NCBI GenBank assembly: GCA_963920705.1
Contig: OY987231.1
Location: forward strand, 23,944,200-24,008,199
Length of the DNA stretch: 64,000 nt
Direction: 5' to 3'
Source of the DNA: Odiellus spinosus
Lineage: Eukaryota > Arthropoda > Arachnida > Opiliones > Phalangiidae
Shown piece by piece: positions 1-10,710 of this stretch. Position 1 is the first letter of the stretch. Every line of letters starts with the position of its first letter. The translations under genes and the position numbers were made by a program. The notes below the pieces were generated by a model, which did not search any database, was not told the origin of the DNA, and saw only the letters and a program-made list of their open reading frames with translations.

Positions 1-60
1 AATGTTATAAACCTAAAAGGGAAACGTGATATTCTTATTAAAGGCTAAGAATCGTCAGTG

Positions 61-1281
61 ATGAACGAGCCGAGGCTTAGTAATAACAATGGTTCAAGTT
101 CGGGTGTTCGGCAGCTTAAACGCCAGTTTGTTCGTTGGTTAATGAAAAGACAATCGGTATTGTGGACATATCACGAATTGAAGAAGATAACAGTTCATTT
201 GATGGGCGAGATAGTGGATGTAAAGTGGTCCTACGATGGAAGCCAGGTTCAAGCGGAATTTAATGAAATTTGGTGGTAAGTACACTTCTTAACTTACTTA
301 AGCGGTACTTACGGGTGCCAGCTTGCTAGCATAACCCAAATAGTTCAAGATTAAAAAGCGTGGGAGGTTAATACTATTCAGCGCAAATTAGATATTCAAA
401 TTATTGCGTTTAGAACGTTAATTGACACGCCACAATAATGGCAAATCGGAGGGCCACAAATGTAATCTCACTCGCTGGTTCAGACGGGAGATGTTCTTTT
501 CAATAATGTTTGGTATTGGCAGGCCTAAGTCTCTAGACCCGACAATAAAAATTTTACAGCTGTTTTTCCTCGAGTTTAAGAAAGCTATGAATCGTATAAA
601 CAGGTATTTAGCTTGAAAATATGGTAATTCTAGTTTCCCTAGCTGCGGTATAAGGAGCTTTAATATTAAGGGAAAGCTTAATGGCTGTCGCAAAACCACC
701 ATAAATACTCTCAAATACATAAATTGGCTAAAGTTTACGTTTCAAATGTAAATGTAATTCGTAACCAGGAACTCTAGCCCCGCATGCTTTATTTAGTATT
801 GATTAATGTATCATTTTAACAAGTCAGATCAAAAACGAAACAAGTTGGGGAAAAAAATCTTTTAATTCCTGTAATCAAAATGTATGAGAAGATAACGAGT
901 GTTTTTATTTAATCTCTTTCCTAAAAATATAATGGACGCGAGTAAAAAATCTCTATTCTACGTAGTTATCACAGGTTATGTAAACCAAGCGCCGATACTA
1001 CCGTAGCGAGACTCGATTCGAATAATCCGCAACCTTCCGTATTAATTTACTTCTCACCCCGCAAAGGTTACTCAATTTTTATCAAATTGTTTGAATTGAT
1101 AAGTGATGATTTCGCTCGATCAATCGTTAGGATTAGAGCGAGTCCCGCCTTGGACGGTATTATTGACGCGTGTCTAAACCAAAAGGCAAGAGACGGTATC
1201 AAAATCAATTTAGCTATTAACGAGCGCGCGCGATACCGATACCAATCGTATCTCGCCCAAAGTAAAATCATAGTACTCTAA
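61..1281 (+). CDS. Unrecognised spliced gene, 3' part
   Basis: I do not recognise the protein. The last two exons join well. An exon open from 422 ends at 603 with donor CAG|GTATTT. The terminal exon begins at 975 after TATCACAG and runs open to TAA at 1279-1281. Both junction ends are in phase 2, and the split codon becomes Arg. The terminal exon encodes about 102 residues, with stretches such as PSVLIYFSPRKGYSIFIKLF and KARDGIKINLAINERARY. Upstream, an open stretch at 49-275 (possible ATG at 61) ends in a strong donor, GTG|GTAAGT, and encodes RQLKRQFVRWLMKRQSVLW and VDVKWSYDGSQVQAEF. Its join to the 422-603 exon is unresolved: the obvious acceptor at 452 needs phase 0, which fits only the weaker donor at 220. 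No signal peptide or clear membrane segment is visible. The gene is convergent with CPT1. The 5' end is probably outside the window. Confidence 0.45.
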
Positions 1282-2095
1282 ACTAACTCCCTCATTTTTA
1301 AATCTCATCTCCGTCTTCTATCGAAATAAAATAATTAAACTAAGCGCGTCCCTCCCAAAAGAAGAGTCTCAATCGCCTCGAAATATATCCCAAACTGCTT
1401 AAGAACTCCTTTCAATGGAAATAGATACGAAACAATTAGCCGATAAAAGAGAAAATGAAGTTTGTCAATGGCTCCTTTTTTTTTATATATATAAACCATC
1501 CATATCAGTACCCATACTGATCCAGTATCGGCTTGGTTGGGCCCAATACTAATTACAAAATGAATTTTTCTTTGTAAAGAATGTTTCTTAAAGTAGACAC
1601 TCAACTGTTGACTCAATTTGGGCCTTGCCAAATTGATCCCGCGCTCTAATTTAATTGGGAAAAATTTTCCTGGCTGCAATAATGAAAGAAATTTACTTTC
1701 CCAATGAGGAAAAACTGCTCCAAATTGGAAAATCCCCATAGAATCCGAACAATCCAAATAAAATAACCCGAACTTGACGCGAGATCCATTTGGCAATCTG
1801 CCCGAATCGAGTCACTGGTCTACTTCAAACAAAAAATCATCAGCCTTAATATTGGCTCTTTAATGGTGGCTCATTTTTTTATATATATCCAATAGAATCC
1901 GTTAAAAATTTATTTCAAATTGTGACAGATTTATTTTTTTCCGCAATAAGCCAATGAATAAAAACTAACTTCATTTTCTCTTCAATATAAAAGTTTTGGT
2001 CAGCAAAATTTGTTGCTGCCAATTTGTCCCGTAATTTGAAAATGGTTCTCAGCCTAAATGGGGTATAAGCGCGGCGAGACTATTCCTTGGTGGGA
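1282..2095. other. Intergenic region between convergent genes
   Basis: The region is A+T-rich with no recognisable gene. A 153-codon open frame lies on the minus strand at 1335-1796, but the translation resembles no family I know. An inverted repeat links 1448-1472 with 1950-1981; the core is AGAGAAAATGAAGTT on one side and its complement on the other. T-runs followed by TATATATA occur at about 1482 and 1877. These suggest a decayed repeat rather than a gene. Several TTTATT words could serve as minus-strand poly(A) signals for CPT1. Confidence 0.4.
1325..1330 (+). terminator. Poly(A) signal of the left-hand gene
   Basis: A canonical AATAAA lies 44 nt after the TAA stop at 1279-1281. This is a normal distance for a short 3' UTR and supports 1281 as the end of the coding sequence. 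Confidence 0.5.
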
Positions 2096-2101
2096 TTTAT
2101 T
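2096..2101 (-). terminator. Possible CPT1 poly(A) signal over the stop codon
   Basis: On the minus strand the end of CPT1 reads CAATAAATC, so the TAA stop lies inside an AATAAA hexamer. This could be the working poly(A) signal, giving a very short 3' UTR. It could also be coincidence, with a later signal near 1929 or 1908 used instead. Confidence 0.3.
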
Positions 2102-5100
2102 GGAATAAGTTTTTCATATCGTCCATGCAACGGATCATTTGATCCAGGAATCGTTTCGAGTCGGTAGCTTTACACGAGCGTTTGCTGGAAATGTGGAAGA
2201 ATATCTTCTGGTCATTAGGGAAGAGGTAGCTCGTGCCGTAACCCTCGTCCGAAACTGGTCCAAAACCACCTCCGGGGCACAACTGAAATAAGAAAATAGA
2301 TTTACTACTTTATTACCTGAAACCCCTCTCTTAGAAAATGGCTCGTTTCTCGCGTTAGGGGGACAATATTTTGAAAGTATTCTTTATCAGGGTTCGTACA
2401 CGACCTGGAAATGTCAGGGAATTTGCAAATTGGCCCAAAAGGTCAGGGAATTTGGAAAGTGGCCCAAAAGATCAGGGAAAAGTCAGGGAACTTGAAAATT
2501 GCTCCAATAGGTCAGGGAAAAGTCAAGGAATTTGAAAATAGCCCAAATGGTCAGAGAAAATAAATATTTTGGTATGTGTCAATGAACTGTTTATGATTGG
2601 TTGACAAATCTGCTATAACGTAATTATTATAAACTGAAAATATTTGGCGAAAGATTCAAATTGTTGATCATATTCTGAGTAAACTATCAGCTGACCCAGA
2701 TTGATAAACAATGTCAAATAAAATAGGGGAATTTCCAACAGCTCAAGCTCCTAAGAATAGATTCATGAAAAAAAATATTAAAATATTAAAATTGGTTGGG
2801 GAAATTATTTGGAAATGGTCAGGGAAAATCTGGAAAAGTCAGGGAAATTAACTTCTAAAATTTTGTACGAACCCTGGGGAAGTCTTTCATTATGTCAAGA
2901 AGTCTTGGGAAAGTCCTAAAGACTTCCCCGAGACTTTTGTTGTGTTCTTGAGGACCTCTTCAGATCAGACTAACTTTTTTACTTAAGGGAGCCAAACTAG
3001 GCATTTCGATTTTATATCTATATCTATTTAATATATATAGGCATAGTTTTTTTTTTTACCATCCCTACCCGCTGTCCAGCCTTGGCCACAGTTTTTTATT
3101 AGTTCAACAAAATATGTACGAAAGCCGACGTATTAATTACCTTATTGGCGAAAACTTGCATCTCCGCACTGGGCACGTTAGTTAATTGGGTATGAGGAGT
3201 TTGGCTCGTAGACAGAGTCCAGGGTTGGCTCAATATTGACTGCAGGAATGCGCTATCCTGCGGACGCCAGTGAAAAAACCAAATATATTGGAAACAGTAT
3301 CGGTTAAATTACAACCCTAGTAAGTCCCTAAAGTTGATCGGATTGAAGCCCAAAAGAGTCAATGGGAATAACTGGCCCTGTAACCCTTACTGAAAAAAGT
3401 TAGTCATAAGAGGTCTTGGGGAAGTCTTTCACTATGTCTTAAAAGACTTCCCCGATACTTTAGTTGCGTTCTTGAGGACCTCTTCAGATCAGACTAACTT
3501 TTTTTGGTAAGGGAAGGAAGCTAGACATAAAGTGGACGAGAGAGAGAGAGAGAGATCTACTTACGTATCTGAGTCCCTTGCAGGCGACGAATAGGGCGAA
3601 TAAATGCCTATCAATTCCTTTGCCATTCATTCCGTCCCTGTAGAGTTTTTGGTGCTTGTCAGCCGCCACTCGCATCAAACGGATGCGCTCCTCCTTGCTT
3701 ACCTCCTCCGACTCCATAGCTCTAAACCCATAAAATACAAATATATGATTTTTAATAAATTCAACGGGTCTCCCACCAGGTCCCTAAAAATTAACAGTCA
3801 CTAATTCTTGGCCCCAAAATATTCCCTAAAGTAACTCCAAGAAATTCCACTTTGAGTGGTCCAGTGGGTTAAAATACTAAAAATTCTGCAGTAGAAATCA
3901 ACCTTTTCGCAAAATTACCCCAAATAGGCGAGGATTTCATTTATTCTGTTCCTATCTTTACAATTTTAGGCCCTATTTTTACGATAGACTTATTTTCCCC
4001 TATTTTATTTTTGGAGGGGGAACCTCCGCTAAAAAGATTTTGAGAAAAGTCAAAATAATCTTACTTAACGAAATTGGCGACTTCGTTGGTGCAGGAGCGG
4101 ACTGTTTCTGTCCTGCCGCACAAATACATCCTGGTCATACTGGCTTCGTAAGTTAATGCCAATTTGCCACTACTTAGACGATAGTACGTCAGCTGAAGGG
4201 CCATTTGAATGAAGGCGTCTGGCGAGATCTAGCCCAAATTTTAATTAGACTATAAATTCAGGGTTTATGGCCAAACTGACGCTTAACTGGATCGGTATTG
4301 ATATTAAATAAATGAAAATGGTTAATGTTTATTTACTCCGCATTTCTTGATGACTCCTTTTCCCCACGAGTCGTGATCGAATACTAACAGATCTAAATCT
4401 TCTTGATTCTTTGAAAAATTTATTGAAATATTAGTAACTTTCCTCAAAGGGGATGGGGGTTTCTCTTATCAAGCCCCTACTTTTATATTGAACTGCGTGG
4501 CCAGTCGTATCTCTTCCCGTAATCCTTCATTTACTTCCCATACGAGTCTCTGCGGCTCTTTCGTATCCTTGAAACGGTGCGATTTGGGCATTGGCATACA
4601 AAGGCCATTTTCGTCGTACTGCTTCTCCATAACTCTAAAAACCGAGAATGTTAGAATTTGGGTTTCAGGTTTATACCAACTGCAGGGTGACACCATTTCC
4701 CATATTTTATCATTTTTCCTACAATTTCCGTAGTAATTCAACTACAATTACGGTAGTTTTTCTCCTATCTGATCATATATTTGTAGAAAAAAATTCCTAT
4801 TATTGGAAGTTTACTATTTTACTACCATTTTTTGGAGGGTTTTGTCGCGGTCACCCTGCTCCTTTTTGTTTTAAAAAAAAGATTCTGATTCTTACTCTTT
4901 AGTAAGGGCGTATTCCCACATGTGAGCCATGACGGGGGCGTCGGCGTGGCTGTGTTCGCAGTTCATCCCGATGCTCGCGTTGGCAAATACCACCATACTA
5001 ATGGATTTGTCAAACCAAATACTTTTCCCATCCCCGGCCAGTAAGAATTGACCCCTCTCTGTCAGAGTCTCTCTCTTCTCGTCCGAAAACGCAAACTGAC

Positions 5101-8100
5101 ATAGATACGGAACATGAGCCTCGGATAGAGCTAGTCCCTTTAACTCTAGTAGGAACGTATAATAATATAATTACGAAGAATATGGAGCTCTCGACGATAT
5201 CCAGGGTCTCCTTGTTGACTCCCGAGCGCAGGTATTTCCTTCTGATTTTGGCCCATTCCGAGCGGCCCAAACCAGTCAGGGAAGCCACGCGCTTCTCCTC
5301 CTCGCTCACTTCGTCTACGGGCCAAAATTAGTCAAATTTATAATAAGCGTAATAGATAGAAGTTACGCCAGGAATTCTTAAGTGGCCGGGTGGTCAGGGT
5401 GTTCAACTACTTGGAATTGAAAACGTTTTGAAATGTTGACCATCAATCAAGTCTCGAGTGACTTTGATTGGGGGAAAAAACCCGCCACCAACTTGTAAAA
5501 TGATCTTACAACGGGGTCTGGGTATATAATTATTCTCAGCGTAACTAGTATCATTTCTCGGAGTATAATGAATGAAGATTTACCTTGGTGTTTGGTGGCG
5601 TCATCTATGATCCATTGTAATTTTTTTCTAAGCGTGTACGGGCAGAGGAGTCTATTCTGCTCATCATATACGTCTAGCTTATAGTAGAGTCCTTTACAAT
5701 AGACGACCACGTGTTTGGAATCTTTCGTCTCAAAATGACGAAGCTCGTCCATATCTTCTCCAGGCACTCTGAATAAACGGATAAATCTCATCACCTTTCT
5801 TATATTTGGTTTTTTTGGAGAATTCAGGATTCGTACGAAATTCTTAGATTGAAAACCTCTCACTTTTCCAGGTTATCCTTTATCTATTGCCCCCATTGTA
5901 AATCCCTGACCTTTTTGACGCCATTTTGAAAAATCTCTGACTTCCCTTACTGAAAAAAGTTAGTCTGATCTGAAGAGGTTCTCAAGAACGCTACAAAAGT
6001 CTCGGGGAAGTCTTTAAGACTATCCCAAGACTTCTTGACATCTTGGAAGACTTCCCCAAGACCTCTTAAGACTACGTAAGACACTAGAAAGATTTCCCCA
6101 ACACTAACATTTTTTGGTAAGGCTTACGGAGGCTTCGTACGAACCCCCAAGTTTCGCGTGGTTTTGTAGTAAAAGTTGTCCTGACCTGGCGGTAGAAAAC
6201 ATTCTTTCGTACTGGGCCATACAAACAGGAACTGTATTACGTAGCATCAAAGGAGGCAACTCCTCCCGATCTACTAATCTTTTGAATAATAAGCAGTTAT
6301 GAACGACCGTCGCCGCCCTAAAATAGAACTTTCGTTAGAAAAGATGAGGATTATTAAGAGAAAGAATGCTGACCTGCAAACTGGGCTATTAGTCGGATTC
6401 CAATAGCTTTGGTCCAAGCAGTAATAGTTACTATTAATAGCTAAAGGCAGTCTACTTCTTAAATAAACGTACTTCTCCCTGAAAATAGAAAGACGGCCTG
6501 ATTATTATCTTATAAAGTTGTACCTGGAGGTGGGAAACCGTAGTTTGACTAACCACCAGTCCGTAACGTAGTTTTGCGAGATCCACGATTTTAGCAGCAG
6601 AATCTTTTGAAGTTTCGGACCCGTAGTCTCTTCAAACTCCTGCAATTCCAAACAAATAAATTTTACCCTCGTATTTTAAGAAAGGACAGTCATTTAGTAA
6701 AGTCGGGAAAGTAAATAAATCCTCGAAAAAGAGACCCTACACAAGAACAGGGCTGCCACGGGTCAGGGAAAACAGGGAAAAGTCAGGGAATTTGAAAATG
6801 AACCAAAAACGTCAGGGAATTTTAAGATCTTTTTAAGAACAAAGATACGTGCGCAAAAAGTTTAAAACATAACGTAAACTATTAAAATGTTATCAAAAAT
6901 ATTTATTTTTAAGTAATATAAAAAATAAAAGGTTAAAAATTGTGTAGTATTAGCCGAAACGGTCAGGGAAAATCGTTGGAAAAGGTCAGGGAAAAACCTG
7001 CAAAAGTCAGGAAAAAACTGTGGTAACCCTGAAAAAGGCGAGGAAGCCCCTTATACCTTGGCTTGTTTTCGTAGCAGAGTGAGTTCCTCTTGGGTAGTGA
7101 GCGGCTCCAGGGACTCTAACAGTTGTCGGATAGTTTCTTTCAAAGGGGGGACGGGCAGCCTAGGTAAGGACCTCTGACAACTGTACAGAGACGGTTGATA
7201 CCCGCTAACTAACTTCACCGCCAAACACCACAGTAACGTTGATTTTGATTGACCCGCGGCTGGAGCGTCTAAAAAAAACCACAATACCAATAAGGAACGT
7301 CGAATAAAATAAAAGGGTCGTGCTAGGAAACGTAATAAGTATTAAAGGGATAATGAAGTGTTCTGGCAATTATAAAATTGGTAACAGAATAATCGCTTTA
7401 TATTGCCCTTTGCGCGATTGCTTTATTAAAACGAATGGAGGAATAATACTGACACATCCATCCTCGGTAGGCGAGAAGTATTCTGAGTAGGTATTGCCGG
7501 ATGATCATCAACAAAATGATGAAAATGAACCCGGCCAGAGACGCGATGCATAACGCTTGAAGAGACCTCGGTAAACCTGAAAAATATAAAGTATAAGTTC
7601 TGGGAAAAATTCACCGGGAGTTGGTCAAGCCCAACTATCCGGAGAACAAGCCCCCCCTTTTTCCCCTATTGGTGTTGTACAGTGGCTTCCCGCCAGTGTT
7701 CGTTGAGACGTTATAGTACCACCCCCGCGGAAATCGGCTTAGTTTTCATTAACATTTGCCCTTGGGGTTAAGGGTTTCGAGGTTAAACCAAGGTCTGGTC
7801 TAGAAGTATTTCACTCCTATCAGTAAGATAGGTTGAGCAACCAGGGGGCGATGAACCTAGCGTATAGGACGGGGCTTACAAGGATAGTGTACCTTTGGGT
7901 ATATGTAGCGGATCTCTCGCGCTCCAAAGCGATTGATTTATCCACGTGGTCAGTTGAGGCTCTACGATTAGAAACGCCAGAAATACTGATACGGCGAACG
8001 TCAGGTTAGACATGGAGGAAGGCCACATTCCATTTCGGATGGAGTTTCTAAAACGAAAATAAAAGCTTAAGATTGGGATTTCATCGCCATAAACATTTAC

Positions 8101-8238
8101 GCGGAATGATTACCTGGTTCTGAAGAAAAATCTGAGGATGCTCGTTTTCCAAGCCTTCGCGATGTCCTTCCAAGAATCTCGGCCTTCGTCCAGTTCTTGG
8201 ACGCGGGGTTCGGCCACGGCGCTCCTGGCTTCCGCCAT
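2097..8238 (-). CDS. CPT1: Carnitine O-palmitoyltransferase 1, 16 exons
   Basis: The enzyme transfers long-chain acyl groups from CoA to carnitine at the outer mitochondrial membrane, the entry step of mitochondrial beta-oxidation. Exons in transcription order: 8238-8114, 8047-7893, 7576-7454, 7268-7057, 6639-6524, 6478-6374, 6317-6186, 5768-5584, 5314-5175, 5143-4896, 4634-4481, 4408-4337, 4228-4065, 3721-3565, 3257-3141, 2282-2097. They total 2391 nt and 796 residues, against about 770 in vertebrates, and every junction keeps phase. The start MAEA matches the family start. Membrane segments lie at about 54-71 and 100-119. The catalytic region CEHSHADAP has His at about 495. The TYEASMTR block has Met at about 620. 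Other family blocks are [33 protein letters not shown] (STS 712-714) and [14 protein letters not shown] near the C-terminus. The length favours CPT1 over CPT2 or the acetyl and octanoyl enzymes, and the two N-terminal membrane segments agree. Introns range from 31 to 858 nt. The gene looks intact. Confidence 0.97.
2388..2876. mobile_element. CAGGG-ended MITE in CPT1 intron 15 (family A)
   Basis: The element is bounded by inverted ends CAGGGTTCGTAC and GTACGAACCCTG. Inside, near both ends, are degenerate tandem copies of a unit containing GTCAGGGAATTTG followed by GGCCCAAAAG-like spacers. No protein is encoded. The CAGGG terminus is typical of hAT-superfamily ends, but I could not find a matching 8-bp target duplication, so the class is tentative. 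It fills more than half of the 858-nt intron. Confidence 0.6.
2877..2990. mobile_element. Truncated family B repeat next to the A element
   Basis: The segment matches the element at 3384-3513: GGGAAGTCTTTCA, then GACTTCCCC, then CTTGAGGACCTCTTCAGATC and GACTAACTTTTTT at its right end. Its left terminal repeat is absent and it abuts the right end of the 2388-2876 element. This suggests either that one inserted into the other or that the two fused. Confidence 0.5.
3384..3513. mobile_element. Family B MITE in CPT1 intron 14
   Basis: Terminal inverted repeats begin CCCTTACTGAAAAAAGTTAG and end CTAACTTTTTTTGGTAAGGG. The body has internal complementarity (GGGGAAGTCTTTCA with GACTTCCCC). At 130 bp with no coding capacity it is a short non-autonomous DNA element. 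A target duplication is not obvious. Confidence 0.6.
3537..3555. repeat. (GA)n microsatellite
   Basis: A pure GA run lies in CPT1 intron 14, just downstream (on the minus strand) of the exon 14 donor. Confidence 0.8.
5944..6122. mobile_element. Family B MITE in CPT1 intron 7
   Basis: The left end CCCTTACTGAAAAAAGTTAG is identical to the copy at 3384. The right end is AACATTTTTTGGTAAGG. The middle carries the family B words TCTGATCTGAAGAGG, GGGGAAGTCTTTAAGAC and GACTTCCCCAAGACCTC. At 179 bp it is longer than the 130-bp copy because the inner hairpin segment is extended. It lies in the 417-nt intron 7. Confidence 0.6.
6748..7031. mobile_element. CAGGG-ended MITE in CPT1 intron 4 (family A)
   Basis: The ends are CAGGGCTGCCACGGGTCAGG and CTGTGGTAACCCTG, an imperfect inverted pair. 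GTCAGGGAA words occur near both ends. The middle shares AGAACAAAGATACG and AAAATTGTGTAGTATTA with the copies at 16368 and 21618, so these form one family. It has no coding capacity. It makes up most of the 417-nt intron 4. Confidence 0.6.
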
Positions 8239-8249
8239 GACGAGCCAAC
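8239..8249 (-). other. CPT1 5' UTR fragment and splice acceptor
   Basis: On the minus strand, TTACAACAG|GTTGG lies 11 nt before the CPT1 ATG. This is a plausible acceptor and implies that the start codon sits in the second exon of the transcript, with a non-coding first exon upstream at higher coordinates. Confidence 0.4.
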
Positions 8250-10468
8250 CTGTTGTAAGCGATCGAGGGCTATAACCACGCCAATGACCCGAGCTGAAAA
8301 AGATAATAGCTATTTTATCACGGGGAAAATGTGGGCTTATCGTAGCGAAGATTGGCCTCCAAATATGACGGGTTAAAGTCGCTCGACAAAAGCTATATTT
8401 TAAAATGATAAGGCTGATCTTATTTCGTAATTTTTCTTTTCGCTAGTTAAAGGGAAATGTTAAAAGGAAACTTTAATATATATATTATGTAGCGGGACTA
8501 ACTTAGAGGGGAGGTGACTTTGAAAATATAGTGGCAATAAGCCCATAACTGTACAACGCTGGCGCGTTGACAGAATAGAGCCTGACTTTAAATATAGTGA
8601 GCTAGGACTTCAGGTTGGGTAAAATCGTGTTACGAAAATCATCCATCCCTCCCAGTAAAACAGCTCGAACAACTTAATTATTTTTGTAATCGGAACAATT
8701 TGATATATAGCGCTAATTAGTAGAGGAAATTCTAACGACGCCACTGGGAAACATCTACCTCTATAACGTATCGTGATGAATTTTGACAAAGAGCGTTAGG
8801 CCAAACCTACTTAATTAACTATAATAGTTTACAAGCACAATTAAAAATCGACTTTGGTGACGTCATTAGTCACCGAAAAGGAAAAACTATGACGATTTGA
8901 CTAGGATTAAAATTTTAATCATTCGTTTCTGTTGGAAGTGAACAAAATTAAATTTATAAAATAAATTGGAAGCGCTTAATTATCCCTTTAAAGGGGCAAA
9001 AGTCGATAGCGAAACAATGTTATCCGGGAGATAGTTCGATCAACTAAACAAGTTGAACGAGTCAAGGCGTCAAAATATAGAATTATCTATTTACGTCTGT
9101 CTGTCGGTCGGGAACGCTGAAGTTTACGCTCGACTAACGTTATTAAAATGAGAATCTAAATTAATTTAGATTAACGTCTAATTATATTCCAGTCACTATA
9201 GTTCGTTTCTATATTAATTTGAATATTTTGAAACTCAAAAAATCATTTTTGTTCGAGTATTTAAACGAAATTTCTTAAATACTTGAAATAATCAGTTTTA
9301 AATATTCATTCATTTGGGGTTTTCCTTATTTTCATATTAAATTTGGTTTCACTTCCGGGAGAGAGTGTCGAATCGCGTTCATTTTTTTGTTTTCCAGTAT
9401 TATAATGGGTGGGTCTGTAAATAACTACTTTATTTGAAAAAGCCACGCGTTATTATCATAGGCGTCGTCAGATGACCAAAAATGAGCTTGCACCCTAGGA
9501 GAGGGGGTTAATTTAAAGGAATTTAACAATGAGACGTAATTCTACTTACAGTCCCTTTAAAAGCGAATGTAGAAAGTCGGAAAAGAGTTGTAAGCTTGAA
9601 AAACGTTGATTGAAAAAGGGGCTTGCGATTCTTTCGCGTGACGCGCATTCGCAATTATCCGAAGGATTTTTGACTGTCTCCTATTTAGTCCTAAAATCCT
9701 AACGTATCCGTGGTGGAATTAAATTCTAAAATATTACGACATTTTTTATTTTTTGATACCTAAAAAGAAAAGATTCTCATAATACTTAAATTCGACTTAA
9801 AATAGTCATTTCACCAACTTATCCAACTTAAGCGGCTAAATTATATAGTCATTATACAGTCTTTATCACTTTTTTACGCTTTTTCAAAACAATTTATTTA
9901 AAATTTTCGTAATTTTATTGACATTGCCATAATTCGTTGTTCATTAATTCGTAGTACTTACGATACTCGACCATTCGTGGTCAGAAAGCGACGCGCGGCG
10001 TACTTAGCCCCACTTAGCGACTACTTAACTTACGTACACAAACCCACACAAGGGGCCTCAATTCGACTCAATTACTTTCCAAATTTGGGGGAGCGAATCT
10101 TAAACAAGCAATAACGTCAATCGTTAAAGGAAGTCTATTTTCTAAATTACAAAACTAAGCTAGTCGAGATGTAATTTCAATTTGTTTCTCGAAATCCCAT
10201 TTTTGAGCGCTTTTTATTATTCGAATTATGGATAATTTTTGTTTAATAGTTTTTTTTCGAATTATTTTTAAGTACTTCAGCCTTCCAAAATTTTGTAATG
10301 TCGAGGAAAACGTAGGAAAAGTGTTTAAAAGCACCCCTACCCTAATTGAACTTTATTGCTGGAACGCTGGCGTTATTATTGTTTCCCAACCTGACAGTTG
10401 TTGCACTCGTAAAACTCTCGGGTGTTCGCGAATGTGAAGGCTCACTGTTGCTTTATATGATTTATTAT

Positions 10469-10710
10469 TTTAAAGGGAGAATGAAACCTAATAAGTTATT
10501 TATTTTATCCATTCTTTAAATTTAAAACTTGCCGTCAAAAAAGGCTTAGAACGACGGGCCTTCGCTTATTGGTCGCTAGACCTTACGCGGAGGCGATGTA
10601 GTATCTCCACGAATCTCGCTAAGCCTAACTTATGTTTTTAATTTATTTATATTTTAATATTTGTTTCGTAAACTTTTTCACTCGCTATTAGGTCGCATTG
10701 TCCCTTTAAA
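10469..10710. mobile_element. TTTAAAGGG-ended MITE (family F)
   Basis: The left end is TTTAAAGGGAGAATGAAACC and the right end GTCGCATTGTCCCTTTAAA, which pair as imperfect inverted repeats of about 20 bp. The middle has ATTGGTCGCTAGACC and GGCTTAGAACG/CGCTAAGCC segments shared with the copies at 20896 and 55066. It is non-coding. The TTTAAA terminus hides any short target duplication. Confidence 0.55.

Noticed and set aside
1335-1796. 153-codon minus-strand open frame
   Set aside because: Long for this A+T content, but the translation shows no domain and the region holds an inverted repeat typical of decayed mobile DNA.
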